NCBI GenBank assembly: GCA_031213475.1
Contig: JARUPZ010000004.1
Span: 1,931,001 to 1,995,000 of the forward strand
Direction of reading: 5' to 3'
Origin: Nereocystis luetkeana
Taxonomy: Eukaryota; Sar; Phaeophyceae; Laminariales; Laminariaceae
Length of the DNA stretch: 64,000 bases
Positions 11,812 to 23,436 of the stretch are shown here, one piece after another; position 1 is the first letter of the stretch; each line of letters opens with the position of its first letter. Position numbers and translations under genes: made by a program. A model generated the notes under the pieces. That model was not told the origin of the DNA. It did no database searches and was given only the letters and a program-made list of their open reading frames with translations.

Positions 11812-14800
11812 TAACGGAAGAGGGATATCTGGCTCCGCTAGGTCTGTGCCTTTCCCGGAGGTGTTCACCTTTTCATCATTTCCTGTATATTTGATTGTCG
11901 TGTTTGTGTTCGACTGCTTGTTTGTCGGTGAACTGTTTCGGAGAGACAGGATTATTTCCTGACACTGTCGTACATTTGTTGTCGCTCATAGTGGATGGAC
12001 CTGTGATGATTGCTAAATTTCTTGTTGTCTCCTAGGCTGAAAAACTACGTTCCCCAGTTCCCCTTAGGGTGGTCCCGTTCAACGGGCCATGCACCTCTGT
12101 CCGGAAAATCGTTTTGCGTACCGGTAAATATAGGTTGGTTTCTTTTGCCTTATGAACGGATTGTGCCTAGAAGAAGCGTACTATTTTAGTGTTGACCTGC
12201 GTGGATCGAGGCTAGGGTTCCACGACGTCGGTACATGTTTTCAGCGAATGCTGATGCAGGCCCATAGTAAAAGGTTTGCGCCTATTGGGACCGTTCTTTC
12301 TGTCATCTATGACCGACGAAGACATCATCCTGGGACCTGTAGGCCTGTGCCTTTCGATGGCACGCGTACTTCATTGACGGTCGGTGCCTATGGTAACAGT
12401 CGTCGTTGTATCCAATTAGTTTTTAGGCACACACGAACCAAATACATCTAAGTATGTGCACATGTGGAGCGAAATTCCGACCTGTGCGCACATGTTCTAA
12501 CCCACAAGACCCGCTCACACGAGTGCAGATAACGCCGTAAAAACCCAATGCCCGCGCACCCAACTGCCCTCACGGGCGGCGACCTATCCTACTTGCGCCT
12601 CGTATCCGAGTGCATGCGTTAAGCATTTTTTCTTCTGTCTCGTGTGCCGCTGCCGTCTTGTGTCACGCGTCATTATTCAGAATGACGTTTATTTTCCTTT
12701 CTTAACAAACAGCTCAGGGAGGCCTGTGACTGGTTCATATATAAGTATCTTGTCTCCGTCTTTGAAGCGAGACAATAACGACGTCCCACAGGCCGTGTGT
12801 TTTTCGCGAACGTATGCAGGTGTACGCCCACACTAGAGGGGTATGTGTCTTCTTAGACATGCGCCTCCGCCTGCTATGCTCGGGGAGACGGAATCCAGGT
12901 CCGTCTAGATATTTACGTTACCATTAATTGTAGCGGTTATATCCTCTCGTATCGGTGCTAAATTATATGCCGGTATGTACTAGTGTAAAACACCGTGTAT
13001 GCGCGGATTCAAGACGGGAGTCACCTTGACTCAGGGAAATTCCCCTTGGGTATAGTATCATGTAAGGATGAGAAACATAACAAGAACAGTGTAAGCGTAC
13101 GTACCAGGGCATCGTCTATGGCACATCATAGAACATATGTTGCGAATCGTCAGCTTACAGGTCATGAGATCTGACCTCAAGAAAATGAAATCAACATAGG
13201 CGTTTGCTATCCGTGTGGTGTACTAGCTGGGTAACCATTTACAGCCAGCACCGGATAGTACACGGTAGCCACACGCCTGTGATATACCTAGAGAGTCCTC
13301 AAACATCGGAGATGTCTTCATGAGGAGTAGGGACGTCGTGCCGTTTGGATAAGAGTGCTTTGTGAATGGTTTAACGACTAGCCATGAAACGCCACGGAGA
13401 CCCCTGCCCACCCCGCGGTCGTCCTTCAACTGCCCCACGAACGCTTGCGAACCTGACCGTGATGGGAGTCGTCCCGTCGCCTTTAGGCGAGGGATACCGG
13501 TGTGGTGGCTATTCAAACAGCCCGTATGATGTCTGTTGTCTCCGTGCCGTATGAGGCTTCAGCCGAAGGCGGAACCCCACCGCGTCAACGCGCATAAAAA
13601 CATTGAGAAGCATTAATAAGATGTTTGAGGGGCATCAGCTGTTTAGACATATCAAAGAAACGAACAACCCTCCCAGCGAGGGGTGGTTTCCCCACGAAAG
13701 TCGTGTCCCTCCCATGCAAATTGCTTTCCTACCATAAAGTTATATCATTTCCATTGAAGTGAATTCTCCGTACACGGGAGTACATTATAACGTTTACTCT
13801 TGGGGAACGCGAAAGCTTTCACTAACGTTGAAGAAACAAAGCTTCCGCAACCACGCCCACTAGAAGCGGCCTTCAAGCGTTCACATGAGTCGAACCGATT
13901 GTTACTACTTTTTACGCTTCCATGGGATTGAACGTACTTCCATGGAAATATCAAATAGAAATCCTGAACGGAATCCGTCTGCCTCCATGACACTTTGAGA
14001 GGGCCTGCCCGCCTGCCTATCTAAGAGCGATCGGTGTGGCCGTAAACACCAATCTAATCGCCAGAACGTTTCACGTGGGAATGGCGAAGAAGGATGTCAA
14101 TGCTTTTAATTTGTCCTGGAAGAGCGCGGGGCGCCGTCTGAGGGAGTTTCTTTGATTGATGAAGGCTTTCATGTGACGGTTTGAAAACTTTTCACTTTTC
14201 TCGCGAACGTCGTAATGTGCTACCACTATACTAAACACGGTGCTGCCATCATATACGCAGCTTTTACACCAGTTGCAATACAGAGGAGTACAGAAGATCA
14301 GACGTAGATATACAGTAGTAGTCTAAGTAGTGCAGTTTCCGCCTCTCCTTGCGGTATATTGAGCCGAGATACTCAAAGTCCACAGAACTGCTGGAAATAA
14401 TGGCACTCGCAGTGGCTAACGTTGTTTCCGTATGTCCAACTGGAATAAAGTACAAAACCTGGAGCATGCAACCCTAATGTACGTAGTGCAACCTTACCTA
14501 CGTTGTACATCAGTCACAGCGGGCAACGGTTTTGTCACGAGTCACCCAACGGTAGGGGTTGCACTTTGTGGGACAAAGGATTCTGACAAATTGAGCTCCT
14601 CAAGTGAGGAACTACCAGTGAGGATGAAATTTTACTCGAATATTCGTTTTAGGACTAGCGCGTACAAGTGCCGGTCGGGGGGCACGAACGAATTTCTTCC
14701 AAGTATTTTATCGGGTGAGATATTGAGCTCCTAATGTTTGGGGCTCAGGAACTTCTGGTGCACCCCTACTGTGGGATGGCTCTCACACGGCCCCACAAAA

Positions 14801-15028
14801 ACTTATTTCCCACGAAAAACGAAGCATCTTGATAAATAGGTGGTAAAAACGGGTACCAGGTGTATGAACACCTCGTTGGTTCTGAGTTCCACCTGCTTTA
14901 TATAATCTAGCGTCCTGCCATAATAAGAAGCAGCAGCACAGTCCTACACCAGCCGTTTCCGCTCTGACGTGTTCACCACCCAGTGGCACTGCCCATATTC
15001 GTTTAATATTTGACCTCTCCATACACTA
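11812..15028. other. no firm gene; unassigned open frames
   Basis: I see no recognisable gene. The minus-strand frame 13223-13516 (97 codons) and the plus-strand frame 12152-12451 read smoothly but match no family I know and have no supporting splice pattern. A block at 14600-14620 (GAGCTCCTCAAGTGAGG) resembles a short segment of repeat family R3. Confidence 0.4.
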
Positions 15029-15137
15029 TCAAGGGGGGCCATAGTAAATAGGACCAAATATCGTAAATACAAATAGGTAAATGTATACCTGGTCGTTTTT
15101 TAGCTGTACTGTTGGTCCTATTCCATATCGTCCTCCA
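15029..15137. mobile_element. MITE copy, degenerate
   Basis: A third member of the TA-flanked MITE family. The left end reads TCAAGGGGGGCCATAG and continues TAAATAGGACC. The right end, in reverse complement, is TGGAGGACGATATGG continuing AATAGGACC. It is flanked by TA at 15027-15028 and 15138-15139. Its termini are more diverged than in the other two copies, so it is probably the oldest insertion. Confidence 0.75.
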
Positions 15138-15435
15138 TAGCTGCGATCGATATGTTTCGAACATTTACGGGAACAAACAGAGCAGCGGCGGGCATCATTC
15201 TTCCGCGGTGAAGCCACCCTCATAGATATTAAGTATATGAGAACCGGCTCATGTTGGGCTCAAGTCTGTAGCAGGTTCGTCGTCTGAGTAGCGTTCAGAA
15301 GATGCCAGACTGCTCATGGCTCTAGGCTTGACGGCAGGCCGGACGAACGATACGAAGTGAGCCAAGGGGCATTGCCCTTCCCTCCCATTCGAAGGATGCT
15401 GGTTGTCGTCAACCACTACCTGTGCACAGGCTAAC

Positions 15436-15442
15436 ATATATA

Positions 15443-15487
<45 letters not shown>
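15436..15487. repeat. (TA)n microsatellite
   Basis: About 52 bases of alternating TA with a single TTT interruption near 15446. Confidence 0.98.
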
Positions 15488-15489
<2 letters not shown>

Positions 15490-15561
15490 CCACCACAACA
15501 GTAGTTTCAAAATACGAGAGACCACGGTCATGCTTTAAGATACACCTATACCAGTATAGGT

Positions 15562-15640
15562 TGGCCCCGGTGATTCAAGTGGTTAACCTCGAATTATACT
15601 TGTGTTTGAGTCCTGGAATCGAACCCCAGGTGGGTCGGAC
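15562..15640 (+). repeat. tRNA-like (SINE-head) sequence
   Basis: Read on the plus strand, GCCCCGGTGATTCAAGTGG resembles a tRNA 5' end with a D-arm (A box). About 45 bases on, CCTGGAATCGAACCCCAGG can form a T-arm-like hairpin containing a B-box-like core. The 5' and 3' acceptor strands do not pair well and no CCA-adjacent structure is visible. It is more likely a decayed tRNA-derived SINE or tRNA relic than a functional tRNA. The reverse strand carries GGTTCGATTCC, a perfect B box, but has no A box upstream. Confidence 0.35.
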
Positions 15641-16579
15641 ATTTGACTTTATTTGCAAAAATATAAGTCAAAAGGATTCAATTGCTGAGAGCGCCTTGCA
15701 GCGTGGGTAGGCACAATTCGATGCGAGTCGACGAGGGAAGAAAATGCTGGAATCTTCTTGCGATAAAAATGAAGGCACGTACCGTAGAGGGAAGAGGGTA
15801 GAAGAGCCGGATATGCGACCCGGATCTGAGCTACGAGTTGGAAGGAGAGAGAGAAGAAGATGTGCGAAGATAAAACATGGGATGAGCAAAAAAAAAAGAA
15901 AAAGGTATAAGTCTGTGACAAATTGTGTCGCCGACGCAAGACATACTTATGCGATCGTTGGGTCGAGAGCGTGGCCCTCACGTCGCCCCTCATTGTTCAA
16001 GGGAGACATATTGGAGAACCTGGCACACATTTCAAACTTTTAGGCGATATATAGATTGTCGAGAGTTTTACTGTACCATTGAAGGGCATTGCACGTCGGC
16101 AGTTGAAGAGTTCGCACTACTTATTAATCTATAGTGGTATCACCCCTTGGGGAGTAAACAAGACGAGCTTGTACGTATGATTATGAAGAAGTCGTCAATA
16201 GAAATTTCAAGTGGCGTAGTGGTATGTATAATATTTCTATCGCGATTGGAATGGTACGTTTTGGTTTGGAGTTTATGGTGATTCATGAGTGTGCTTAATA
16301 CCATCTGAACAATGTTTCAGTTCGCGACTTACGTCGGTATTTCATCAACAGCCACGCAGAACTATTTGCCGTTGTGCAGCTATCTGTTTATACCGCCATG
16401 TCAAGTATGACAACGTACACTACGAGTGGTAGTTCTTCAAAGCCACGAAACTACCAGAGCATGGCATCCACATACACGCATGTACCATGTTCGGTTCCCA
16501 ACCGACTCTCGATTCATATTTCCTCGACAGTTGTGCGAATTGGGCTTAAATACACCCTTTAGAACCGCACTCCCATATG

Positions 16580-16618
16580 TGGGGACAAAGTACTCTAATT
16601 ATAGGTAGTTTGTCCCCA
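16580..16618. repeat. short inverted repeat (hairpin)
   Basis: TGGGGACAAA at 16580-16589 pairs perfectly with TTTGTCCCCA at 16609-16618 across a 19-base loop. No poly-T follows. It may be the remnant of a small inverted-repeat element. Confidence 0.8.
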
Positions 16619-17289
16619 AAACGGGACTGGGGTCCTAAGAGGGTTAAGCATAAGAACACTATAAAAATAAAAGTTGCGGTATGATTCTTGTCAACTCTTT
16701 CAAACGCGGTCGTCAGCAGATCGTCAGATGTTATACGTGGGTTTGGAGCAAATCTCCGTACCAAATCTCCGAATAACTATTACTGCTGTCACAAGGATAG
16801 TGATGTCATGGTCTCCTCTGAAGGATGCGAAAGTGAATACCTCATACCTGGTATGTCATAGCTGGTAAGTAATGTGAACTTCAGTCAATTGCTGTATAAT
16901 AACCTCATACATACGGTGTATGAGCACAAGAGGGGTATTGCAAGCAAAATTGGTGAAGAAAAAATGATGATCCTTCATAGCATATAATATGTGATATTTA
17001 CGGCGCCTCGGGGGAGGGAATTACGTTTGGCAAAGTCTCGAAGTGAACTCAAGAACGAACGTAGGATGCCATTGCAGAGATTTGCAGTCGGTCTGCTTCC
17101 CCAGCTCTCTCCTTTTCGCTGCTCGAACCCGTGATAACATAGCGGGCAATCCTCCCCCCTTCCCTGGACAAGACGTGATGTGTTTGTCTAGGAAAGAGCT
17201 AGTCAAATTTCCCCCTATCGATTCGACTCTGAATGGGCGGGGACACACGTAGTTGACATCGGTTTGGCCGACAAGGATTGAATACAGTC

Positions 17290-17372
17290 TCTAGGGTGGA
17301 CTCGCAATCATGACCTCAACGCCATAGTAGTCGCGAGGTGTAGTCGCTTTACTAGACCACCGGGTGACACCG
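17290..17372 (-). repeat. tRNA-derived SINE candidate
   Basis: On the minus strand, TGGTCTAGTAAAGCGACTA (reverse of 17341-17359) is close to a tRNA D-arm/A box. About 45 bases later, GGTCATGATTGCGAGTCCACC (reverse of about 17295-17315) resembles a T-arm/B box. The spacing fits a tRNA-derived Pol III promoter. The acceptor stem is not convincingly paired, and the sequence continues downstream of the tRNA-like part, as in SINEs. Confidence 0.4.
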
Positions 17373-19640
17373 GTGGTTGCGGAGAAACCGACGCGGCATG
17401 AAATGTTTGGTTTTGAGCGATCGCGTATTTCTAGTGGCTTGAATACACCTCACGATTGCACGAAGTGCTTGGAAACACGAGGTATTGTAATCAATACTTT
17501 ACGTGGTTGTCATTTCGGTCATTCTTTAGGACAAGCAAATATATATGGGAGATATTCCGGAATCAAAACGACCCTTTTCAACAGTGTTGAAAACAACAGT
17601 CCACTACTACAGGGTTCATTGACGCATGGGGGTTGAAAATGCCGACACGTAGTGCTTGGGCGTGAAGTACCTTACACAGCTTGGAGATATGTGTTTAAAC
17701 GAAGTCCTCGACCTGACATATGATGTGCTGGTTTACTATCCTTAGTGTAGTATTCAACTCTATATTTTCACTACCGCGCCAAACGTGGCTCCAATTTTCA
17801 GCAGTTGCCCTTCCCCTCAAGTATGTCTCGAACACTTTCGGCATTGACCTTACATCATGATTCACGGCATCGCATCTTCGACCGAAACACACATCTCCCA
17901 GGCGAGATGCATAATATGATGGGCGTAGCGTTTATATGCCCCAAAGCTCTGACTAGCCGAGCCATGCGAGCATCGTTCTCTATATTCATGGTTTCATCGT
18001 GTACTGAATGTTGGCCGTGAAGCCGTCCCTTGGAGTGACCTTGTATGTGGTTCTCAAAGTCGTGCTCGTCTCGCGAAGGCCTTCAAATATTTGAGGTGTA
18101 ACCCTAGCCGAGCACGACTGGTGGTATTTGCACTGCTTCTCCTTCCCTGAGTATGTATGCCGGCAAAATACGGAACCTTGTACTGGTCGAGTATTATTGC
18201 GTATCCCGAGTGTGCGAGTTCCCAGTTTACATGAATTGAAATGTTTCAAAAAGTCAGCTGTGACTTCAGTGGAATCATCGAAACTAAAATATGAGCTCAG
18301 TGTCACATTGAGAACGCGCATACCATGGGTTTTCACATTAAGAGAACTTCAGCTCCCACGATATTGTGCGCCTCGTCAGCGGAAATAAGGGACTGTCTGA
18401 AATTGCTGTGACATACCTAATTTACACACCCACATACATATATCCCCGATTGATGTGGAGTATTTCGAAGCTGTGGAACTCAGGTAGTGTGCGTACAGTA
18501 TATACTTCCAAAGCAAATTAAATTCTAGCCAAACCAAAGGCTGCACGTAGCCTTTCCAGGAGCAGCAAATACGTTGAGTGTGCACCAATGTTCAGGCGCC
18601 ATCCGCGGTTATGCACGGTATTATTACTATATTTTGGGAGAATAATGATGAAAATCACTTATTATATGTGGGTCTGAATTATCGTCTGACGTTGATACGC
18701 CCCTTTCTGTGCATAGGTCCCAGAGTTATAAGCAAATGTTGAGCGTAGTGCCGGGTTTCAACGGTTTTCACCGTGTCCTTATCGATGCAGTCTAAAACAC
18801 GAAAAAGCAATAATGGTCGAACAATTCCCTCTCCCTTGGAGACAGAATTTATTTCGCTTGGCCTCTACGGGCAGGTTGAATTTAGACGTGTATGGATGTT
18901 TCAAATTTGTCGTGATAATTTCTGAGAGAATTCATTCAACAGAGTTGCAGCTTCTCTACTACGCAGGGAAACCGGCACGGCGGAGAAATCTCACCTCCCT
19001 CCTACGTTGCGCGCAACCTCACAAGAAGGAGCGAATCCTGGCGGGATAAGAAACTCAGGGTTGATTATCCCAAGTCTTCCAGGAGAATGTATCAGTACTT
19101 CAACGCTGCCAATGAAACACGGCTGGGTCGATACTAGCTTTTCGTCCGCATTCGATTTTTCTACAAATGGTTTCTCTTCGCCCTCCCCAGCGCATTGTTT
19201 CTCTTCGATCTTTCTTTTGTAATTTTTCAATCCCACCTAAACGACGGCGCTTAGTAGATGGGCGAGGGCACGGAGTCCACAAGGAAAAATCCAAAGATAT
19301 GCCCAAATTGCATGTCGGGAGCATTCTGAGACCCCTTTGTTTAGTCTGTTTTTGTTTCGTCGCATTTTAATGCGTTTCAGAGCGATACGAAATGTCGTGT
19401 ATTCCCCGGTTGGGTTTTCACCTGGCGGCAAACAAACGTGCACAACAGCAGCTGATTGTGATATTTGAGTTCGTTCGTGTCTTCGTTTTCTGTTCTTCGT
19501 GTAGAATGCTGCGGGAAAACAAGGGTTATTTAATGCTTGGGGTATGTTTCGGCGCAGAGTGATATTACTACAGGGATGTCGCAGAGTTCTTATTGGGGTT
19601 ATTGTGATGAAAACCTCTGTTTGGCAAGCTGTACAAGGAC
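17373..19640. other. no gene seen
   Basis: Short open frames only, on both strands. No conserved domain, repeat array or RNA gene is recognised. Confidence 0.45.
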
Positions 19641-19651
19641 GCCCGGGAAGC

Positions 19652-19673
19652 AAAATGTGACGCGTCACATTTT
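19652..19673. promoter_or_regulatory. perfect 22-bp palindrome
   Basis: AAAATGTGACG is followed immediately by its exact reverse complement CGTCACATTTT, with no spacer. The centre TGACGCGTCA resembles a bZIP/CRE-type half-site pair. There is no clear gene on either side, so a regulatory role is only a possibility. It could also be a cruciform or recombination site. Confidence 0.5.
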
Positions 19674-20639
19674 ATGTTTTCGACAGAGAGGGGGGGTTAC
19701 TAGAACTGAGTGAGAAATGAAACCAGGAAACATGCTTGTTTTGCTTTTTTCACTTTTTCTTATTTCATCACGTAATGACAACGGTTGCAACGGTTTTTCA
19801 TTCTGACCTCCGGGGGTGTGGTGTGTCGTTTTAACATTTTCACGGACACCCCTGAGCTGTGAGTGATACATTTTATCTACGCCTAATCATGGGTACAGAT
19901 CCCCTCTCGAGGGTTACCGGGTACACTAATGGTTCCTCTGTATGGGCAGCCAACAATGCTGGCACGATAGTGGCAACTGGTACCACCCCACACTTTGCCA
20001 CAGTGGTATATCCCGTCTGTGGCAAGCCATCTCACAGGGACTATGTATAGCACGCAACCGGCGCCACTCAACCGAAACGTAGAAGAGGCCATCAATTAGT
20101 TTTTTTTACGATGTTTGCAATCGACGCCCAAAATTGTAAAGGCATAGAGTGTTCCATATATAGTTGGCCCGCCTGCCGATCGATCTTGTTATTCCATCTA
20201 TGTCGCTGGTCATTTCGGCAAACAGCTCCCCCACCCGGGACTGTGATTTCAGCGTCCTCGCTGTCACATATATTTACAAGCTGAGTGAAGTTCTACTATC
20301 GTCAAGCGTGCTGCTTTTTCTATAGGGAATTTTGAAGGATACTGTCGGTGGCTCCCGTGGGGTGATGGCAACAACAGGCTTGACACCTTCTTAAACAAGC
20401 TAGTATTAGCTCTGAGACTTCGGCCTGGTTTCGTTAAGCCAATGCAGCGTTGGCAGGTCAGTTTCACCAAGCGGCCAACATGATGTATTAACAAGGTGGG
20501 TAGTAAAGGGGCGGGTGTTGGGGGGCATACGGGTTACACATCGAAAACAGTGTTTCGTCATGGCAGGGGTCGCGTGATTTACGCCAGTCTTCAAGTTGTG
20601 TGTAGCCACGTCTGCCACATTCCCTACCTTGTCCATCGC

Positions 20640-21350
20640 AGCGATCCGTTTGAACAAAGCAAATAGCTACCATTTCCGCATTCCATTTTTGGGGAACCTT
20701 TACCCTTCCGTCAGACGTTCGCTCTCCTCTATAATACGTAGAACGTAGCTGTCCACTCGGTCGGGTCATCGCCTGGCTTCACGTTGGCTAGATGATTGTA
20801 TCCGACTCATGTTGCAAACGGTGACCCTGCGAGTACATCACGGCTATTCGACCCTAGTAGCTAAGGGATTTCTTGGGAGATATCGCAGACCTTTTTCATA
20901 GCTGAGGCATATCTTAGATGCGTTTTTGTCTCTTACATGTATGGTTCGCGTGAGGCAACGTCGCTGGGCTCCGAAGGGGCGACGGGCAGTTTTTCACCTT
21001 CCAAGCTAACGCTCTTGTTGTGCATACTTTATTTTACCGGTGCATGCACGCACCCACACTGCTGATGATGTACGTTGAGGTGTGCCACCACTTGATATCA
21101 TATGTAGCTGTTCATGTCTTGATTGTTGTTGATATGTCCCAGTCGCTAGCGCTCAACCGACAGCCCATGCCTGAGTTGCTTTACGACCCTAGATCTTGTA
21201 ACCTCACACTAAGATTCGCTACAGGATGCTCAATCCGAGACACAACTTGCACACACGGGAGAAAGCGATGCACCTCCTACTCTGGTTTGGTTCTGTTGTC
21301 ATGAGCGCGAGGCCAGGACCCTCTAGCTCCTGGTTACCGCGCGTTGCATT
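20640..21350 (-). repeat. composite dispersed repeat (R1 fragment plus adjoining block)
   Basis: The part at 20690-20800 matches repeat R1 in reverse (ACTCGGTCGGGTCATCGCC followed by TTCACGTTGG). The adjoining part at 20940-21250 matches the reverse complement of 46800-47260: a GAGGCAACGTCGCTG block and a tract translating as CMHAPTLLMMYVEV, against CLHAPALLVMYVEL on the other copy. The whole is therefore an inverted, shortened relative of 46560-48300. The shared translation suggests an old coding segment, but no family is recognised. Confidence 0.5.
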
Positions 21351-21649
21351 CGATACCCTGCTGTATCGCATGCCTCGCACAAAGTCTGTATTTCGTTGTT
21401 TCATTGTTGTTTTCATAGGTTATAGTGGGTGGAGAACACACCGAGGAGCATCGTATGCTGGCTTGTGTCTATACACGTCCTCTCACTCCGCCAACCTCCA
21501 TCGAATTTCTCCCTGGTGCACCATAAGGTTGTGCTGGGTGGTCCAAGTAAGAGTCCAAAAACGTGTGGCAGACCTACCAGCCTCCCTCCCGTCTCTTTTG
21601 CCTGCATCTAGGAAAAGGAAAGAATATCTCAAAATTTATGCGTGGCGCA

Positions 21650-22230
21650 GGATTAGAGTCCCATGGAAGTGGGTGGGCTTCCATGCAAGTAGGTTTGCTT
21701 CCACGTACGGTTATTTCTTGGATGAATGTCCACCTATAGATACCCTGGTAAGTTACTTCCATGGAGGTAAAGATGTTACTTCCACGGAAGTAAACCTCAC
21801 TTCCATATTTGTTGGTTTCGTTGGAAGCACATACATATCTATGGTTGCTGGGATCAATGTCATTGGTTGGCCCGTGGTGGCGCATGCGGAGGGCTAAGTC
21901 ATTTCTGTATGTTTGTGGGTGGGACTAGGCTACCCAATATGGACCACCCACTGCGGGGTGGAGGTACCAATCGGGAACGGGGCAGTAGGAAACTAGGTGG
22001 AGCATCACATGGAGGCAGATCATTTGGAAGCTTGCGCAACTTTCATGAAAGAAACCGACTCACATGAAAACTCTGCTTTCTACCGTGGGTGTAATATATA
22101 CCGGGGTACTCCCATGAAACAAGTACCTGGTAAACATTACCTCTATGGGGTGAAAGGCAAGTAAATATACATCCATGTAACACTTTGAACGTCCATGGGA
22201 AAACAATGACCCCAATGGAAACTTCCATCG
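21650..22230. repeat. cluster of TTCCATGGAAGT-like palindromes
   Basis: Multiple forward and reverse copies of CTTCCATG/CATGGAAG occur here: CCATGGAAGTGGG, GCTTCCATGCAAGTAGG, TTACTTCCATGGAGGTAA, TTACTTCCACGGAAGTAA, ACTTCCATA and GTCCATGGGAAAA. Several form near-perfect palindromes, TTACTTCCAYGGARGTAA. A related pair lies at 13920-13945. The 223-codon open frame at 21226-21897 runs through this cluster and is therefore suspect as a gene. Confidence 0.65.
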
Positions 22231-22496
22231 GAACAAACTCTCGAGACAAAATATGTGACAGATCGAGTAGGGTGGGCCATGTGGCTGAACGAGTGAACGA
22301 AAAGATCTCTCTCGGGTCGATAAAAAGGCTTCGAACCTCGGAGATCACTCAGTATTCCAGTCCAGTCATTGCATGAATCTGGGTATTCTATTAAAGCTAT
22401 AAAAAAACGAAAACATGTCTGAGCAATCATGCCGGAATCTATTTTTGATTTACGACATTTGGACTTGAATCACAATAACTGGCATATATCGAGTAA

Positions 22497-22805
22497 ACAC
22501 AAAATGAAGCATCCAGTCAGCTGTTGTTGTGTACCGATATAAGGCTGGCAAAATGCTATAGCGAAGACAGCACGTGATATCATCAGAAGAGCAGCAGCGA
22601 AGCCACCAGAAACAGCTGCAATAGGTGCAAGGCTTGGCATGAGTGCCGGCAGCCGGCACATATGCTCGGAGAATGGGTGAAGGATATGAGGGATATGCCA
22701 TGGGGGCATATAATTATCATAGTTATTTTCAGTCGTGAGTGATAGTGGGAACTATTCTGCCAAGGGTTGGAAAGTCGACGTCTGAGAAGTAGATGAGTGC
22801 ATATT
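22497..22805 (+). repeat. ~308-bp tandem duplication, unit 1
   Basis: This unit aligns along its length with 22806-23110. Shared blocks are ACAAAATGAARCATCCAGT, TAGCTGTTGTTGTGTACCG (AGCTG in both), GAGCAGCAGCGAAG, CAGCTGCA and AAGTCGACGTCTG. The unit contains two cores rich in CAGCAG and GTCGAC. Confidence 0.85.
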
Positions 22806-23110
22806 ATACAAAATGAAACATCCAGTTAGCTGTTGTTGTGTACCGATATACTACCGGCCAAGTGGTGTAGGGAAGACAGCAGCAGCACAACATATCGACA
22901 GGAGAGCAGCAGCGAAGACAGGCAAAATCAGCTGCAGTAGTATTAGTTACAATGCTGGGCGTGTGTGCCAGCAGTCGACACACATGCTCTGGGAAGCGGT
23001 GAAAGGGTCGACGAGTTGAGAGTTTCTGCGGTCACATATCATCATTGCAGTTATTTTTTGCAGTGGGTGATTGCTGGAACATAACTGCGAGGTGTGTTGA
23101 AGTCGACGTC
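22806..23110 (+). repeat. ~308-bp tandem duplication, unit 2
   Basis: The second copy of the duplicated segment, with substitutions and small indels relative to unit 1 across all shared blocks. The duplication is therefore not recent. No open frame is conserved between the two. Confidence 0.85.
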
Positions 23111-23436
23111 TGGGACGAGGATACGTGCATACCTGTACCGTAAACTATAATGACAGGCGGGCAGAAATAGCAAACCAAAAGAATGCAGAGTATATGCCAT
23201 CGCAACTTATGGTTGTTGAAGGAGACATCGGCGTTGTGTATTGGTCTATTACTTCTGCGGTATATGGTGCGCGCGCGATGTATAATGTTTCCGAGTGTGA
23301 GTGCTCGCGGATTCCTTCGTTGGGATGCGTGATATCTCTCAATTTGTTTGGATGATGTTTTTTTTGTTTTGAAGCGATATCGCCGTTATTGTTTTATCAA
23401 ACTATCAATTTCAACACGAACCTTACTGCAGGTTAA

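Noticed and set aside
21226..21897. 223-codon plus-strand open frame, the longest outside low-complexity DNA
   Set aside because: It starts in a dispersed repeat and runs through the CCATGG palindrome cluster. No family resemblance or splice context supports it.
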